A stretch of DNA of 64,000 nt from Kaistella treverensis (GTDB taxonomy: Bacteria > Bacteroidota > Bacteroidia > Flavobacteriales > Weeksellaceae): NCBI RefSeq assembly GCF_900114045.1, contig NZ_FORQ01000001.1, positions 620,001 through 684,000 on the forward strand. The letters run 5' to 3'. Every line of letters begins with the position of its first letter. Within the stretch, counting starts at the first letter, position 1. The translations under genes were made by a program, and so were the position numbers. Below, one piece after another: positions 37,009-46,287 of this stretch. The notes beneath the pieces are model-generated. The model made no database searches. It saw nothing but the letters and a program-made list of their open reading frames with translations, and had not been told where the DNA came from.

Positions 37009-37902
37009 TTAGAAGAAATAACTTTTAATACCGTTCGCGAGCATGGCGAGAATTCCAATAAAAATCCAAATCCTCATTAAATTTAAATTGAGGAATTTGC
37101 CATTTTTTACTTTAATTAAAATCAGAAAAACCGAAACAATCTGCACCAAAATACTGATAGCAAAATAATAGCTCATTATGGAACCCAAACCTTTAATATA
37201 AATAATACAACCGCAGGTTACCATTACAGAAATCAGCAAAAAAACGAGCAAATAGCGGGTAATTTTTTGAGAGAACGAATTTGGAATCGTGGCGTAACCG
37301 AAAATTTTATCCGCGTTTTTGGTGAGTGTATCTTTTATAATGTCGATGATGAGCAGCATCAAAAAGATAAAAACCGAAAGCAAAATGATGTACAGCGACA
37401 GCGTTCGGTAATAAACGAGCATGCCGAAAAACGGATACAGCGTGAGTCCGACAAATGTGATGTTGTTCAGCACCAGAATTTTGCTGAGTTTGTGGCTGTA
37501 AAACCACATCAAAAACTGGTAAATCAGGAAAAAAACAAAAACAAGTTCTGAAATAAGTACCGCCAGCGTAAGTGAAAATATGTTTAAAACCAAGTACGCG
37601 TACAGAAAGTATTTCTGTTTCAGGAAATTCTGCAGTTTCGTTCGGAAGGGTTTTGTGATCTGATCTTTTTCGCGGTCGTAAAACTGGTTGATAATTCCGC
37701 CCGCTAAAACGCTTAAAATAGTGCAGAAAATAATCCCGTGAACACGCAGATCAAAAACAAATTCGCGCAGGCTTTCTTCCTGGTTAAACAGAAAAAAAGT
37801 GGAAACGTATAAAGCGAATGTTAAAAGTAAAGTAACGAATACTTTAGCGCCCATTAAAAAGGCGATAAACTGCGATAAGCGGTAAACCAAAGGATTTCTC
37901 AT
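37009..37902 (-). CDS. UbiA-family prenyltransferase
   Basis: 297 residues, about eight to nine membrane segments. Both Asp motifs are present: GGIINQFYDREKDQITKP (near 58-75) and IIDIIKDTLTKNADKIFGYATIP (near 183-205, read as DxxxD). Homologues transfer geranylgeranyl or polyprenyl groups to a lipid or quinone precursor. Being just after the mevalonate kinase family gene fits isoprenoid metabolism. A GTG five codons upstream is an alternative start. Confidence 0.85.
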   Translation of the reverse strand: MRNPLVYRLSQFIAFLMGAKVFVTLLLTFALYVSTFFLFNQEESLREFVFDLRVHGIIFCTILSVLAGGIINQFYDREKDQITKPFRTKLQNFLKQKYFLYAYLVLNIFSLTLAVLISELVFVFFLIYQFLMWFYSHKLSKILVLNNITFVGLTLYPFFGMLVYYRTLSLYIILLSVFIFLMLLIIDIIKDTLTKNADKIFGYATIPNSFSQKITRYLLVFLLISVMVTCGCIIYIKGLGSIMSYYFAISILVQIVSVFLILIKVKNGKFLNLNLMRIWIFIGILAMLANGIKSYFF

Positions 37903-37958
37903 GCGCCGGAAAGTCACTTAGGTAAATACATATTTTGTGGCTTTTTTGGCTCGAATTT

Positions 37959-38885
37959 TTAGAACCTGTAAATGACTTCTTTATGAAAACCTTCCAGCAT
38001 CTTTTCGGCTTTCTTATAGTCTTTTGTAAAACCAAGAATATAGCCACCACCGCCGCTGCCACACAGTTTTAGATAATATGCGTTGGTATCCAGACCGTTT
38101 TTCCAGGCTTTATAAATGCTTTCGGGAATCATCGGTTTGAAGTGTTCATAAGCCCACACCGAAAGACTTTTTAAGTTTTTGAAGAGCGGCGTCATTTCTT
38201 TTTTCAAAAATGCATCGATACAGGCGTTGTTATAGCGAATAAACTCTTCTTTCATGGTTTTGCGGAAACCTTCGGTTTTCATTTTTTCAAAGAAAATCTG
38301 CACCATCGGGCCGGTTTCGCCGGTCATTCCGGAATCAATAAGGAAAATAGCTCCTTTTCCTTCCTGACTAGCGGGAATTGACACTTTATCTACGTTCTCT
38401 TTGCTTTCGATAAGAATCGGTAGATTCATGTAACAAATCAGCGGATCGATACCCGAACTTTTTCCGTGGAAATAACTTTCCATTTCACCGAAAACTCTTT
38501 TCAGATTCATCAGTTGATCTTTGGAAATATTGTCAGGTGTAAAATCAGTTTTAGAATATCTTTCGAAAATTGCTGCAACCATGGCACCGGAGCTTCCTAC
38601 GCCATAACCCTGCGGAATGTTAGAATCAAAAAAAAGGCCCTTTTCGATGTCTTTTTTTAGTTCTGAAATATTGAGTAGAAAAGATTTTGGCAGGTCTAAT
38701 TTCGTGAGATAATCAGAATATTTCTGAAGGGAAAGGTTCGATTTTTTTTCGAAATCGCTGCTTAAATGGGAAAACTTCAGTGTTCCTTTATAAAAGCTGT
38801 AAGGCACCGTCAATCCGTGAGAATTTTCGATGATACCGTACTCTCCAAAAAGGAGGACTTTCGCGTAAAATAAAGAATTTGCCAT
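37959..38885 (-). CDS. GHMP kinase, mevalonate kinase family
   Basis: 308 residues. Motif 1 KVLLFGEYGII (residues 9-19), motif 2 GYGVGSSGAMVAAIF (near 95) and motif 3 KLCGSGGGGYILGF (near 275) are those of GHMP kinases. The KSSGIDPLICYMNLPILIE stretch is typical of mevalonate kinases. It phosphorylates mevalonate in the mevalonate route to isopentenyl diphosphate, which flavobacteria use in place of the MEP pathway. UbiA follows after 56 bases. Confidence 0.85.
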   Translation of the reverse strand: MANSLFYAKVLLFGEYGIIENSHGLTVPYSFYKGTLKFSHLSSDFEKKSNLSLQKYSDYLTKLDLPKSFLLNISELKKDIEKGLFFDSNIPQGYGVGSSGAMVAAIFERYSKTDFTPDNISKDQLMNLKRVFGEMESYFHGKSSGIDPLICYMNLPILIESKENVDKVSIPASQEGKGAIFLIDSGMTGETGPMVQIFFEKMKTEGFRKTMKEEFIRYNNACIDAFLKKEMTPLFKNLKSLSVWAYEHFKPMIPESIYKAWKNGLDTNAYYLKLCGSGGGGYILGFTKDYKKAEKMLEGFHKEVIYRF

Positions 38886-38913
38886 TAATTTAAACTGCTC
38901 AATTGTGTTGATG

Positions 38914-38921
38914 CAAAATTA
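38914..38921 (-). promoter_or_regulatory. -7 promoter box (TAATTTTG) of the mevalonate kinase family gene
   Basis: Read on the minus strand it is an exact TAnnTTTG match 28 bases before the start codon. Confidence 0.5.
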
Positions 38922-38989
38922 CAAAAAATTTGATTAGAAATTGCTATTCAACTAACAATACTTAAGCCAAAGATGTTGAATGTCAGTTA

Positions 38990-40477
38990 TTAAACCGCAG
39001 CTTTATTATTCGATTTTAATTTTAAAAAGCGAATTAGAATAAGTCCGATCGCAAAAAACAACGTCATTGACAGTGCCGCGAAGCGCATATTGTGATATTG
39101 CTCAATCATCGTGGCAAAAATAAATGTTCCGATAATGATTGCGATTTTTTCCAAAACATCATAGAAACTGAAATACGTAGTGTTATCCATGCTGTTTTCC
39201 GGCAGAAGTTTCGAGTATGTAGAGCGTGACATTGCCTGCAGACCGCCCATCACCAAACCAATAATAGCGGCAATTCCGTAAAACTGATATTCAACATTCG
39301 GGTTTTCTTTGTTCAGATAAAATGCAGAAAGACAAGCGACAATCCACAAAGCAATTGCGATGGAAATTACATTTTTGTTGCCGATTTTTCGCGATAACCA
39401 GGAGAAAAAAAGCGCTCCAATGATGGCTTCAATTTGAATAAGCAACAAAACCATAATAAGCCGGTCCTGCTCCAGATTGATTTCGCTTTTACCGAAAAGC
39501 GTTGCCATAAGGAAAATGGTTTGCATGCCGACACTGTAAAAGAAAAAGCTGGACAGGAAAAACTTTAGATTTCGGTCTTCAAATAATGTTTTTCCAACCT
39601 TGAAAAGTTCGCGGAAACTCTGACGGCCAATGTCCAGATAAAAATGAAAATTATCCTTTAAAACCTCCCAAAATCCGCCCTGCTCTTCATGCTTTTTAAA
39701 AATGTTTTTGTAGTTCAGCAAAACCAAATCTTTCGGCAGCTGTTCTTTAATATTGCCGAATTGCGGTAAATGTTTAAAGGTATATTGTGCAAAAACAAAC
39801 CACCACGCGCCGGTTAAAAGGAAAGAAATTCGGGTATAAGTTTTGGCTTCTTCGGCATTTTTCGCAAAAACCTGAATAAGCACAAGGCAAATAATTACAA
39901 GCACCACGGACCCCAGATAGCCATAAACGTAACCTTTGGCCGACAGCGCATCCTGCTTGTCGGGCGTTGCAATATCCGGTAAAAAGGAATTATAAAACAC
40001 CAAACTTCCCCAGAAACCTACACTTGCGGTAATGCTGAAAAGCAAACCTAAAAAGACGTTTTCCATGCCGGTAAACATCGCCAGTCCCATACATGAAGTT
40101 GAACCGAGATAACAGAAAAACTGAAGGAATGATTTTTTATTACCGATGGTATCCGCTAACGACGATAGAAACGGCGAAAGTAAAACCACGATTAAAAATG
40201 AAATGGTGAGTGAATAACCATAAATCGCGTCGGGTTGATATTCTTTACCAAAAATTGATATCATGTGCCGCACCGGAACCTTTATCCATTGACCTGTTTC
40301 CGCCACATACTCGCTTTTTTCAGAAGCGGTGGTGAGAATGGAATAATAGATTGGAAAAATGGTTGACGTAATAACCAAAGAATACACCGAATTTGCCCAG
40401 TCGTACAGTGCCCAGGCTTTCATGATTTTCGGATTGTTCTTGATATTTTGAGGAGGTAAATCTTCTTTTTCCGGCAT
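38990..40477 (-). CDS. MFS transporter, UMF1/Atg22-like
   Basis: 495 residues and about twelve membrane segments. The opening KIMKAWALYDWANSVYSLVITSTIFPIYY is typical of the UMF1 family related to fungal Atg22. FLPDIATPDKQDALSAKGYVYGYLGSV and GLQAMSRSTYSKLLPENS are further hallmarks. Family members are proposed to export amino acids or other small molecules; the substrate is unknown. A TATTTTTG box (minus strand, 40497-40504) lies 19 bases before the start codon. Confidence 0.85.
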   Translation of the reverse strand: MPEKEDLPPQNIKNNPKIMKAWALYDWANSVYSLVITSTIFPIYYSILTTASEKSEYVAETGQWIKVPVRHMISIFGKEYQPDAIYGYSLTISFLIVVLLSPFLSSLADTIGNKKSFLQFFCYLGSTSCMGLAMFTGMENVFLGLLFSITASVGFWGSLVFYNSFLPDIATPDKQDALSAKGYVYGYLGSVVLVIICLVLIQVFAKNAEEAKTYTRISFLLTGAWWFVFAQYTFKHLPQFGNIKEQLPKDLVLLNYKNIFKKHEEQGGFWEVLKDNFHFYLDIGRQSFRELFKVGKTLFEDRNLKFFLSSFFFYSVGMQTIFLMATLFGKSEINLEQDRLIMVLLLIQIEAIIGALFFSWLSRKIGNKNVISIAIALWIVACLSAFYLNKENPNVEYQFYGIAAIIGLVMGGLQAMSRSTYSKLLPENSMDNTTYFSFYDVLEKIAIIIGTFIFATMIEQYHNMRFAALSMTLFFAIGLILIRFLKLKSNNKAAV

Positions 40478-40496
40478 TATTTTAAAATTATTGTAA

Positions 40497-40504
40497 CAAA
40501 AATA
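40497..40504 (-). promoter_or_regulatory. -7 promoter box (TATTTTTG) of the UMF1-type MFS gene
   Basis: It is an exact TAnnTTTG match on the minus strand, 19 bases before the ATG at 40477. Confidence 0.45.
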
Positions 40505-40576
40505 ACAAAACCATTAAGATTCTGCGGAAAAAATCCACAGTAATTCTTAATGGTTTGATTATTAGGTGCTTATTGT

Positions 40577-41755
40577 TTATAAATTCTCAATTACAATAGC
40601 TGAAGCGCCGCCTCCACCGTTGCAAATTGCAGCAGCACCGTATTTACCGTTATTTTGTTTTAAAACATTAATTAAAGTCACAATAATTCTGGAACCAGAA
40701 CTTCCAAGCGGGTGACCTAAAGAAACCGCGCCGCCGTTTACGTTTACTTTCGCAGCATCAAGACCTAAAATTTTGTTATTAGCTAAACCTACAACCGAAA
40801 AAGCTTCATTGAACTCGAAATAATCGATGTCGGAAAGTTTCATATTTACTTTCTTTAAAGCAATTGGCAACGCTTTCGACGGTGCGGTGGTAAACCATTC
40901 CGGTTCGTGCGCAGCGTCAGCGTAAGAGATAATTTTGGCAAGAGGTTTTAGACCTAACTCCTCCATCTTTTCTTTTGACATCAAAACCAACGCAGAGGCG
41001 CCGTCGTTTAATGTTGAAGCGTTTGCAGCAGTTATAGTTCCGTTTTCTTTTTGAAAAACGGTTGCTAAAGTGCCAATTTTTTCGAAATTAACAGCTTTAA
41101 ATTCCTCGTCTGCGCTGAAAATTTTCGGATCACCTTTTCTTTGCGGAATTTCTACCGGCACCACTTCATCAGAAAATTTACCTTCGCTCCAGGCTTTTGC
41201 AGATCTTTTGTAAGATTCAATTGCAAAATTATCCTGATCTTCTCGCGAAAAACCATGTTCTGCGGCACATTTTTCAGCGCAAACTCCCATGTGAACTTTT
41301 CCGTAAACATCTGTTAAACCATCATGGACCATTCCGTCCACCATTTTTACATCACCTAACTTGGTCGATTTTCTCGCGTTAAAATAATGCGGAACTGAAG
41401 ACATATTTTCCATTCCGCCGGCTACGATTACATCCTGATCACCAGCTTTAATGGACTGAGCAGCCATCATTACCGCTTTCATTCCGGAAGCACAAACTTT
41501 GTTGATAGTGGTTGTTGGTGTTTCATTAGACAAACCTGCGCCCATCGCAGCCTGCCTTGCAGGAGCCTGACCTTCGCCAGCCTGTAAAACATTTCCCATA
41601 TAAACCTCCTGAACCTGTTGCGGATCAAGATTAATTTTATCTAAAGCACCTTTAATCGCAGTTGAACCTAGTTTTGTTGCAGGAACATCAGCTAAACTTC
41701 CAAGGAAACTTCCCATTGGAGTCCGCACTGCAGATACGATGAATACTTCTTTCAT
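40577..41755 (-). CDS. Acetyl-CoA C-acyltransferase (thiolase)
   Basis: 392 residues. The nucleophilic Cys is in NKVCASGMKAVMMA (near residue 88). The catalytic His is in NVNGGAVSLGHPLGSSGSRI (near 348), and the second Cys is in AAICNGGGGASAIVIE (near 378). It is most like acetoacetyl-CoA thiolases (AtoB type), which condense two acetyl-CoA or cleave acetoacetyl-CoA. It could feed the mevalonate pathway or complete beta-oxidation. It is separate from the second thiolase at 61168 and has no TATGCATGCATA element upstream. Confidence 0.92.
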   Translation of the reverse strand: MKEVFIVSAVRTPMGSFLGSLADVPATKLGSTAIKGALDKINLDPQQVQEVYMGNVLQAGEGQAPARQAAMGAGLSNETPTTTINKVCASGMKAVMMAAQSIKAGDQDVIVAGGMENMSSVPHYFNARKSTKLGDVKMVDGMVHDGLTDVYGKVHMGVCAEKCAAEHGFSREDQDNFAIESYKRSAKAWSEGKFSDEVVPVEIPQRKGDPKIFSADEEFKAVNFEKIGTLATVFQKENGTITAANASTLNDGASALVLMSKEKMEELGLKPLAKIISYADAAHEPEWFTTAPSKALPIALKKVNMKLSDIDYFEFNEAFSVVGLANNKILGLDAAKVNVNGGAVSLGHPLGSSGSRIIVTLINVLKQNNGKYGAAAICNGGGGASAIVIENL

Positions 41756-41792
41756 TTGATTTATTTTTAAATTTTAGATTTCGCCAAATTAC

Positions 41793-41823
41793 AAAAAAAA
41801 ACACACTTTGAAAAAAGTGTGTT
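41793..41823 (-). terminator. Intrinsic terminator of the nucleoside permease gene
   Basis: On the minus strand ACACACTTT and AAAGTGTGT pair around a short loop, followed by a run of T. Confidence 0.8.
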
Positions 41824-41838
41824 ATAAGGGGAAATAAA

Positions 41839-43098
41839 TTAATGTGTTAAATCTGCAACAGCTTTCGGATCGTGTTTATGCTTAAACATTACACTAAATA
41901 GCAGCGCAATAACCAACGCGTACGCCGCAAAAACCAGCCAGATTTCATGCCACATTTTATCACCGTTTTCGTGGGTGAAAAATTCCTGAATAAGCCAGCC
42001 GCTAAGCAAACTTCCCATAATAGCACCAAAACCGTTGGTCATCATCATGAAAAGGCCTTGCGCTGAAGATCGAATTTTATAATCAGTAGTGGTTTCAACA
42101 AAAAGTGAACCTGAAATATTGAAGAAATCGAACGCCATTCCGTAAACGATGCATGAAAGAATTATCAAACCTAAACCAAAACCTTCCGGTCCACCATAGG
42201 CGAAGAAACCGAAACGTAAAACCCAGGCAAACATTGAAATCAACATTACGTTTTTAATACCATATCTTTTTAAAGCAAATGGAATTGCCAAAATAAACAG
42301 TGTTTCTGAAATCTGCGAGATGGACATGATTAAAGTTGATCTTTTTACCACAAAACTGTCAGCATATTCCGGTATTTTTCCGAAATCCGACAGATAGGTA
42401 TCGCCGTACATATTGGTAAGCTGAAGCGCCGCACCTAAAAACATTGAGAACAAAAAGAAAAGCGCCATTTTGTAATCTTTGAACAGCGAAAAAGCATTTA
42501 AGCCTAACTTTTCAGATAATGGTGCATCTTCCGGAATTAAATTTTGCGGTGGACATTTCGGTAAAGTAAATGCGTAAATTCCTAAAAAAATCGCGACAAC
42601 AGCGGCAATATAAAATTGAGAGCCGGAATCTTTATTACCTGTTAAATTGGTAATCCACATCGCGGCGATGAAACCAATAGTTCCCCAAACCCGAATCGGC
42701 GGGAAAACTTTCACCACATCATAATTGTTATTTTTCAGAATGTAATATGCAATGGAATTCGAAAGTGAAATGGTCGGCATGTAAAACATCATTGCCAATA
42801 GCATCACCCAAAAGAAATTGTCCGGTGAAGTAACCGACGGTAAAAAACACAAGGTGATTCCGTACAAAATATGGAGTATTCCGAAGAGTTTTTCTGCATT
42901 GATCCAACGGTCGGCGATGATTCCGGTAATAGCGGGCATAATAAGCGAAGCGATTCCTAAAGTAGCAAAAACCTTCCCAAATTCTTCTCCACCCCACTGT
43001 TTTGTACCGAACCAATAAACTCCAATGGTGATAAGCCACGCGCCCCAAACAAAAAATTGCAGAAAAGACAGAACGGTAAGACGTAATTTTAAATTCAT
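41839..43098 (-). CDS. Nucleoside permease-like MFS transporter (NupG family)
   Basis: 419 residues with twelve membrane segments. The opening LRLTVLSFLQFFVWGAWLITIGVYWFGTK and the segment PPIRVWGTIGFIAAMWITN are typical of nucleoside:H+ symporters of the NHS family. The loop GMAFDFFNISGSLFVETTT is also conserved. It probably imports nucleosides. The bifunctional nuclease gene lies just upstream on the same strand. Confidence 0.85.
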   Translation of the reverse strand: MNLKLRLTVLSFLQFFVWGAWLITIGVYWFGTKQWGGEEFGKVFATLGIASLIMPAITGIIADRWINAEKLFGILHILYGITLCFLPSVTSPDNFFWVMLLAMMFYMPTISLSNSIAYYILKNNNYDVVKVFPPIRVWGTIGFIAAMWITNLTGNKDSGSQFYIAAVVAIFLGIYAFTLPKCPPQNLIPEDAPLSEKLGLNAFSLFKDYKMALFFLFSMFLGAALQLTNMYGDTYLSDFGKIPEYADSFVVKRSTLIMSISQISETLFILAIPFALKRYGIKNVMLISMFAWVLRFGFFAYGGPEGFGLGLIILSCIVYGMAFDFFNISGSLFVETTTDYKIRSSAQGLFMMMTNGFGAIMGSLLSGWLIQEFFTHENGDKMWHEIWLVFAAYALVIALLFSVMFKHKHDPKAVADLTH

Positions 43099-43113
43099 AT
43101 AATCGTTGTGATA

Positions 43114-43707
43114 TTAGTCTATTTTCTTTTTGCGACGCTTAATTTCCTCCTGGATTTCCAGTGCAGCATCGAAATCTTCATCTTTTACGGCATCTTCCAG
43201 AAGTTTATGTAAATCTTCGAGCGTTAAACTCGATAAATTTCCTTCCGAAACCTCTTCATAAGGTGTATCCTGTTTTGAAACATCTTCAAGTTCCAGCAAA
43301 ATACCGGCTTCGCTTAAAACCTGCTGAGTTGTGTAGATTGGTGCTTCAAAACGGACCGCCATCGCTACGGCGTCGGAAGTGCGCGCATCCATAATTAATT
43401 CTTCGTTGGATTCTTTATTTTTAAAATTGATGTTGGAGAAAAAAACACCGTCGATAATCTGATAAATGATCACCGAAGTGATTTCGTAATTAGCTGAAGA
43501 AATAAATTTCGAGAACAAATCGTGCGTTAGCGGGCGCGGCGGGTGAATATCTTTTTCTAAACCGAGCGAGATCGCCTGCGCTTCAAAATTACCTATGACT
43601 ACAGGAAGTTTTACATTGCTTTCTTCGTGTTCCAGAAGCAGTGCATAAGCACCGGATTGCGTCTGGCTGTACGAAATTCCGCGAATGGTTAGTTTTTTAT
43701 AATCCAT
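43114..43707 (-). CDS. Bifunctional nuclease family protein (DUF151) with UVR motif
   Basis: 197 residues. The DUF151 domain (about 1-130) has LPVVIGNFEAQAISLGLEK, PRPLTHDLFSKFI and MDARTSDAVAMAVRFEAPIY, all conserved in the family. The C-terminus (about 155-190, LEDLHKLLEDAVKDEDFDAALEIQEEIKRRK) is a UvrB/UvrC-type helical hairpin. The biochemical role is unsettled; plant homologues show nuclease activity. A TATATTTG box ends five bases before the start codon. Confidence 0.88.
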   Translation of the reverse strand: MDYKKLTIRGISYSQTQSGAYALLLEHEESNVKLPVVIGNFEAQAISLGLEKDIHPPRPLTHDLFSKFISSANYEITSVIIYQIIDGVFFSNINFKNKESNEELIMDARTSDAVAMAVRFEAPIYTTQQVLSEAGILLELEDVSKQDTPYEEVSEGNLSSLTLEDLHKLLEDAVKDEDFDAALEIQEEIKRRKKKID

Positions 43708-43712
43708 AAGTA

Positions 43713-43720
43713 CAAATATA
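43713..43720 (-). promoter_or_regulatory. -7 promoter box (TATATTTG) five bases before a start codon
   Basis: It is an exact TAnnTTTG match on the minus strand, with the ATG at 43707 only five bases downstream, so transcript and coding region would start together. Confidence 0.5.
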
Positions 43721-43734
43721 ATTGATTTTTTAGA

Positions 43735-45159
43735 TTAAGAATTTTTTTTCGCGGTTTTTAATGCATTTTTGGCGGAATTTTCCGCTTCTGAGTCTTCCGG
43801 AAACTGGTTTAAATTAACGGTAATCATAAACTGCGTGCCCGCTGGACTGCTTTCTCTTTTCAGCCTCGCATTTAAAAATCGCACGCGCGAAAGAATATTG
43901 CTGATTCCAATTCCGTTGGAAACGGCATGGACGTCAAAGCCTTTTCCGTCGTCTTTTACCGTAATCAGCAAGTATGGCTCGTTATATAAAATTTCGACGC
44001 TGGCGGTTTTTGCTTCGGAATGTTTTACAACGTTATTCAGCAATTCCTGAATGATCCGGTAAACATGAATTTCGGTCTTTTTAGCAAGTTCCAGTTTCTC
44101 TTCGGGGAAGGTAAAATTTATTTTAATGTGATACAGCTGTTCAATGTTTTTACAGAGGATTTCTGTGGCGCCAAAAAGACCAAAATTAGCAATTGAAGAC
44201 GGCGAAAGATTGTGAGAAATTTCGCGGATCTGCCGGCAGGATTTATCGATGGTGACTAAAATATCGTCTAAAAGTTCGGTTTTTTCCGAAATTCTATTTT
44301 CGACTTTCAAATTGTTCAAATTATATTTTATTGCCGACAGATCGCCAGCAATTCCATCGTGAAGTTCCTGTGCCAAACGTTTTCTTTCGGTTTCTTCACC
44401 TTCAAGCAAGCCCTGTAGTTTTGTAATATGCTGCTGATGTTTATGGCGCGTCACCAGATTCCGTACGCGGTTTCTTTCATCATTAATGAGTTTCACTTTA
44501 TAAGCGAGCCCGAGGCTAAAAAATATGGTTTCAATCGCAATTCCGGTGTAAAAAAACGCCATCGGAAGAGGAATATTAAGCGACGGAACAAAACTTCCGA
44601 TGAAAGAAGTCAGCGCAAAAGTTACGTACGCGCAAACCCCAATGAGAAAAAAATGCTTGTGTTTGTCGGAATATTTTGACGCTTTTATCACCGTAATCAC
44701 AAATATCGTCAGCATAACGGGCAAATACAGGAAAGTGTACAGCGAAATATACAGATCGGAGTCTGTTAAGTAATACGTGATAATGCCGAAAACGAAAAAA
44801 AACAGCAATAAAGCCCGTAAAATTTTCACCACCGTGAAAAAATATTTCCTCGTTAGTCGGTTTAAATCCAGAAAATGAAGGGCAAAAAGCGAGTAAAAAT
44901 GGTAAAAGATAATCTGAATAAAAAAGTTCAGAATATGCGTAAATACCTCGGCATTTCTAAAACCAAGAAAATCTGCCACCCAATATTCAAAAGTGAAGTA
45001 CGTATAATCGTCGCGCGTTAACAGATACAACAGCAGAAAACTGTTGTAAAGCATGTAATATCTGAAAGTTTTGTCGCGCAGATAGGCGAAAATTACACTG
45101 CTTAAAATAATAAACAATATCTGGAATGAAATTGCCATATTCCAAACGAACATTCCCAT
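43735..45159 (-). CDS. 7TM sensor histidine kinase (HisKA_3 type), no adjacent regulator
   Basis: 474 residues. Seven membrane segments fill residues 8-220 (7TMR-DISM type). A coiled coil follows, then the dimerisation/phosphoacceptor domain with His267 in RLAQELHDGIAGDLSAIKYN. The HATPase domain has RIIQELLNNVVKHSEAK (N box), VKDDGKGFD and GIGISNILSR. This type usually phosphorylates a LuxR-family regulator. None is encoded nearby, so the partner must be elsewhere. Confidence 0.85.
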   Translation of the reverse strand: MGMFVWNMAISFQILFIILSSVIFAYLRDKTFRYYMLYNSFLLLYLLTRDDYTYFTFEYWVADFLGFRNAEVFTHILNFFIQIIFYHFYSLFALHFLDLNRLTRKYFFTVVKILRALLLFFFVFGIITYYLTDSDLYISLYTFLYLPVMLTIFVITVIKASKYSDKHKHFFLIGVCAYVTFALTSFIGSFVPSLNIPLPMAFFYTGIAIETIFFSLGLAYKVKLINDERNRVRNLVTRHKHQQHITKLQGLLEGEETERKRLAQELHDGIAGDLSAIKYNLNNLKVENRISEKTELLDDILVTIDKSCRQIREISHNLSPSSIANFGLFGATEILCKNIEQLYHIKINFTFPEEKLELAKKTEIHVYRIIQELLNNVVKHSEAKTASVEILYNEPYLLITVKDDGKGFDVHAVSNGIGISNILSRVRFLNARLKRESSPAGTQFMITVNLNQFPEDSEAENSAKNALKTAKKNS

Positions 45160-45261
45160 TGTTTATATTTAATCAGTTAATATATTTGCTTCTTTAGTAA
45201 ATGTACTATTTTTTTAGCAATAGTAAAAAAAACCTATTTTTAACCGGATATTTTTAAGCAC

Positions 45262-45290
45262 AAAAAACGCCGGAGCAATTCCAGCGTTTT
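45262..45290 (-). terminator. Intrinsic terminator of etfBA
   Basis: On the minus strand AAAACGCTGGAA and TCCGGCGTTTT pair around a TTGC loop, followed by TT and further T. Confidence 0.75.
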
Positions 45291-45314
45291 ATTCATTATT
45301 AAAAATAGAAAATT

Positions 45315-46262
45315 TTAGCCTTTTAAAGCCTTAATTTTTGCATTTAATTCCGGTATAATCTGGAAAGCATCCCCAACTACTCCATAATCCGCAGATTTGA
45401 AGAACGGTGCTTCCGCATCATTATTTATCACCACGATGGTTTTTGAAGAGTTCACCCCAGCTAAATGCTGGATTGCACCTGAAATACCAACGGCGATATA
45501 AAGATTTGGTGAAATTGCTTTTCCGGTCTGGCCCACGTGCTCAGAGTGAGGACGCCATCCGATATCCGAAACAGGTTTTGAACAAGCCGTAGCTGCGCCT
45601 AAAGTTGCTGCTAAATCTTCAATCATTCCCCAGTTTTCCGGACCTTTCATTCCACGACCGGCAGAAACTACGACTTCCGCTTCTTTCAAGTCCAGTTTTC
45701 CGGAGCTTTGTTCATGCGACAAGACTTTGGTGTCTTCATTAGTTACTGCTAAATCTTTAACTTCTTCGGAACCTGCAACCGGATTTTCTTTCACGCCGAA
45801 AGCGTTTTGAGAAACCGTTACGATTACACCGGAAGCATCAGCTTTTGCGTGCATCACGCCTTTACCGGAAAACGCACGTCTTTTTACCTGAAAAGGTGAA
45901 AGACTTTCCGGAGTTTCCAATGCGTTGGTGATTAATGAAAAATCTTTCATCACCGCCAGCATTGGTGCTACCGAAGAGGCGTCTGTTGTATGAGGGAAAA
46001 CGATAATGTTTCCCTCTGCCACTTCATTCATCGCCTGTGCGTAAGCTTTTGCGCTGAAGTTTTTCAGACCTTCATCTTTGATATTAAGAACTTTTTCCGC
46101 GCCATATTTATATAAAAGCTCGGAAGAGTCAGTTGGGTTTATTGAAACCGCAGTTACAGACTCGCCGTTTTTCTCAGCGATTGATTTTGCGTAAGAAACT
46201 GCTTCAAAAGCTGCTTTTTTATAAATACCGTTTATATTTTCAGCGTATACGAATATTGCCAT
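45315..46262 (-). CDS. etfA: Electron transfer flavoprotein, alpha subunit
   Basis: 315 residues. The C-terminal FAD domain has [62 protein letters not shown] and [22 protein letters not shown]. It accepts electrons from acyl-CoA dehydrogenases and passes them to ETF:quinone oxidoreductase. It is 25 bases downstream of etfB in the same operon. Confidence 0.95.
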   Translation of the reverse strand: MAIFVYAENINGIYKKAAFEAVSYAKSIAEKNGESVTAVSINPTDSSELLYKYGAEKVLNIKDEGLKNFSAKAYAQAMNEVAEGNIIVFPHTTDASSVAPMLAVMKDFSLITNALETPESLSPFQVKRRAFSGKGVMHAKADASGVIVTVSQNAFGVKENPVAGSEEVKDLAVTNEDTKVLSHEQSSGKLDLKEAEVVVSAGRGMKGPENWGMIEDLAATLGAATACSKPVSDIGWRPHSEHVGQTGKAISPNLYIAVGISGAIQHLAGVNSSKTIVVINNDAEAPFFKSADYGVVGDAFQIIPELNAKIKALKG

Positions 46263-46287
46263 TTTAGGTGTTTTTAAAAATTTAAAA

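Noticed and set aside
40577-41755. The AtoB-like thiolase as a member of the MarR regulon
   Set aside because: No copy of the TATGCATGCATA palindrome is seen upstream; only general AT-rich sequence.
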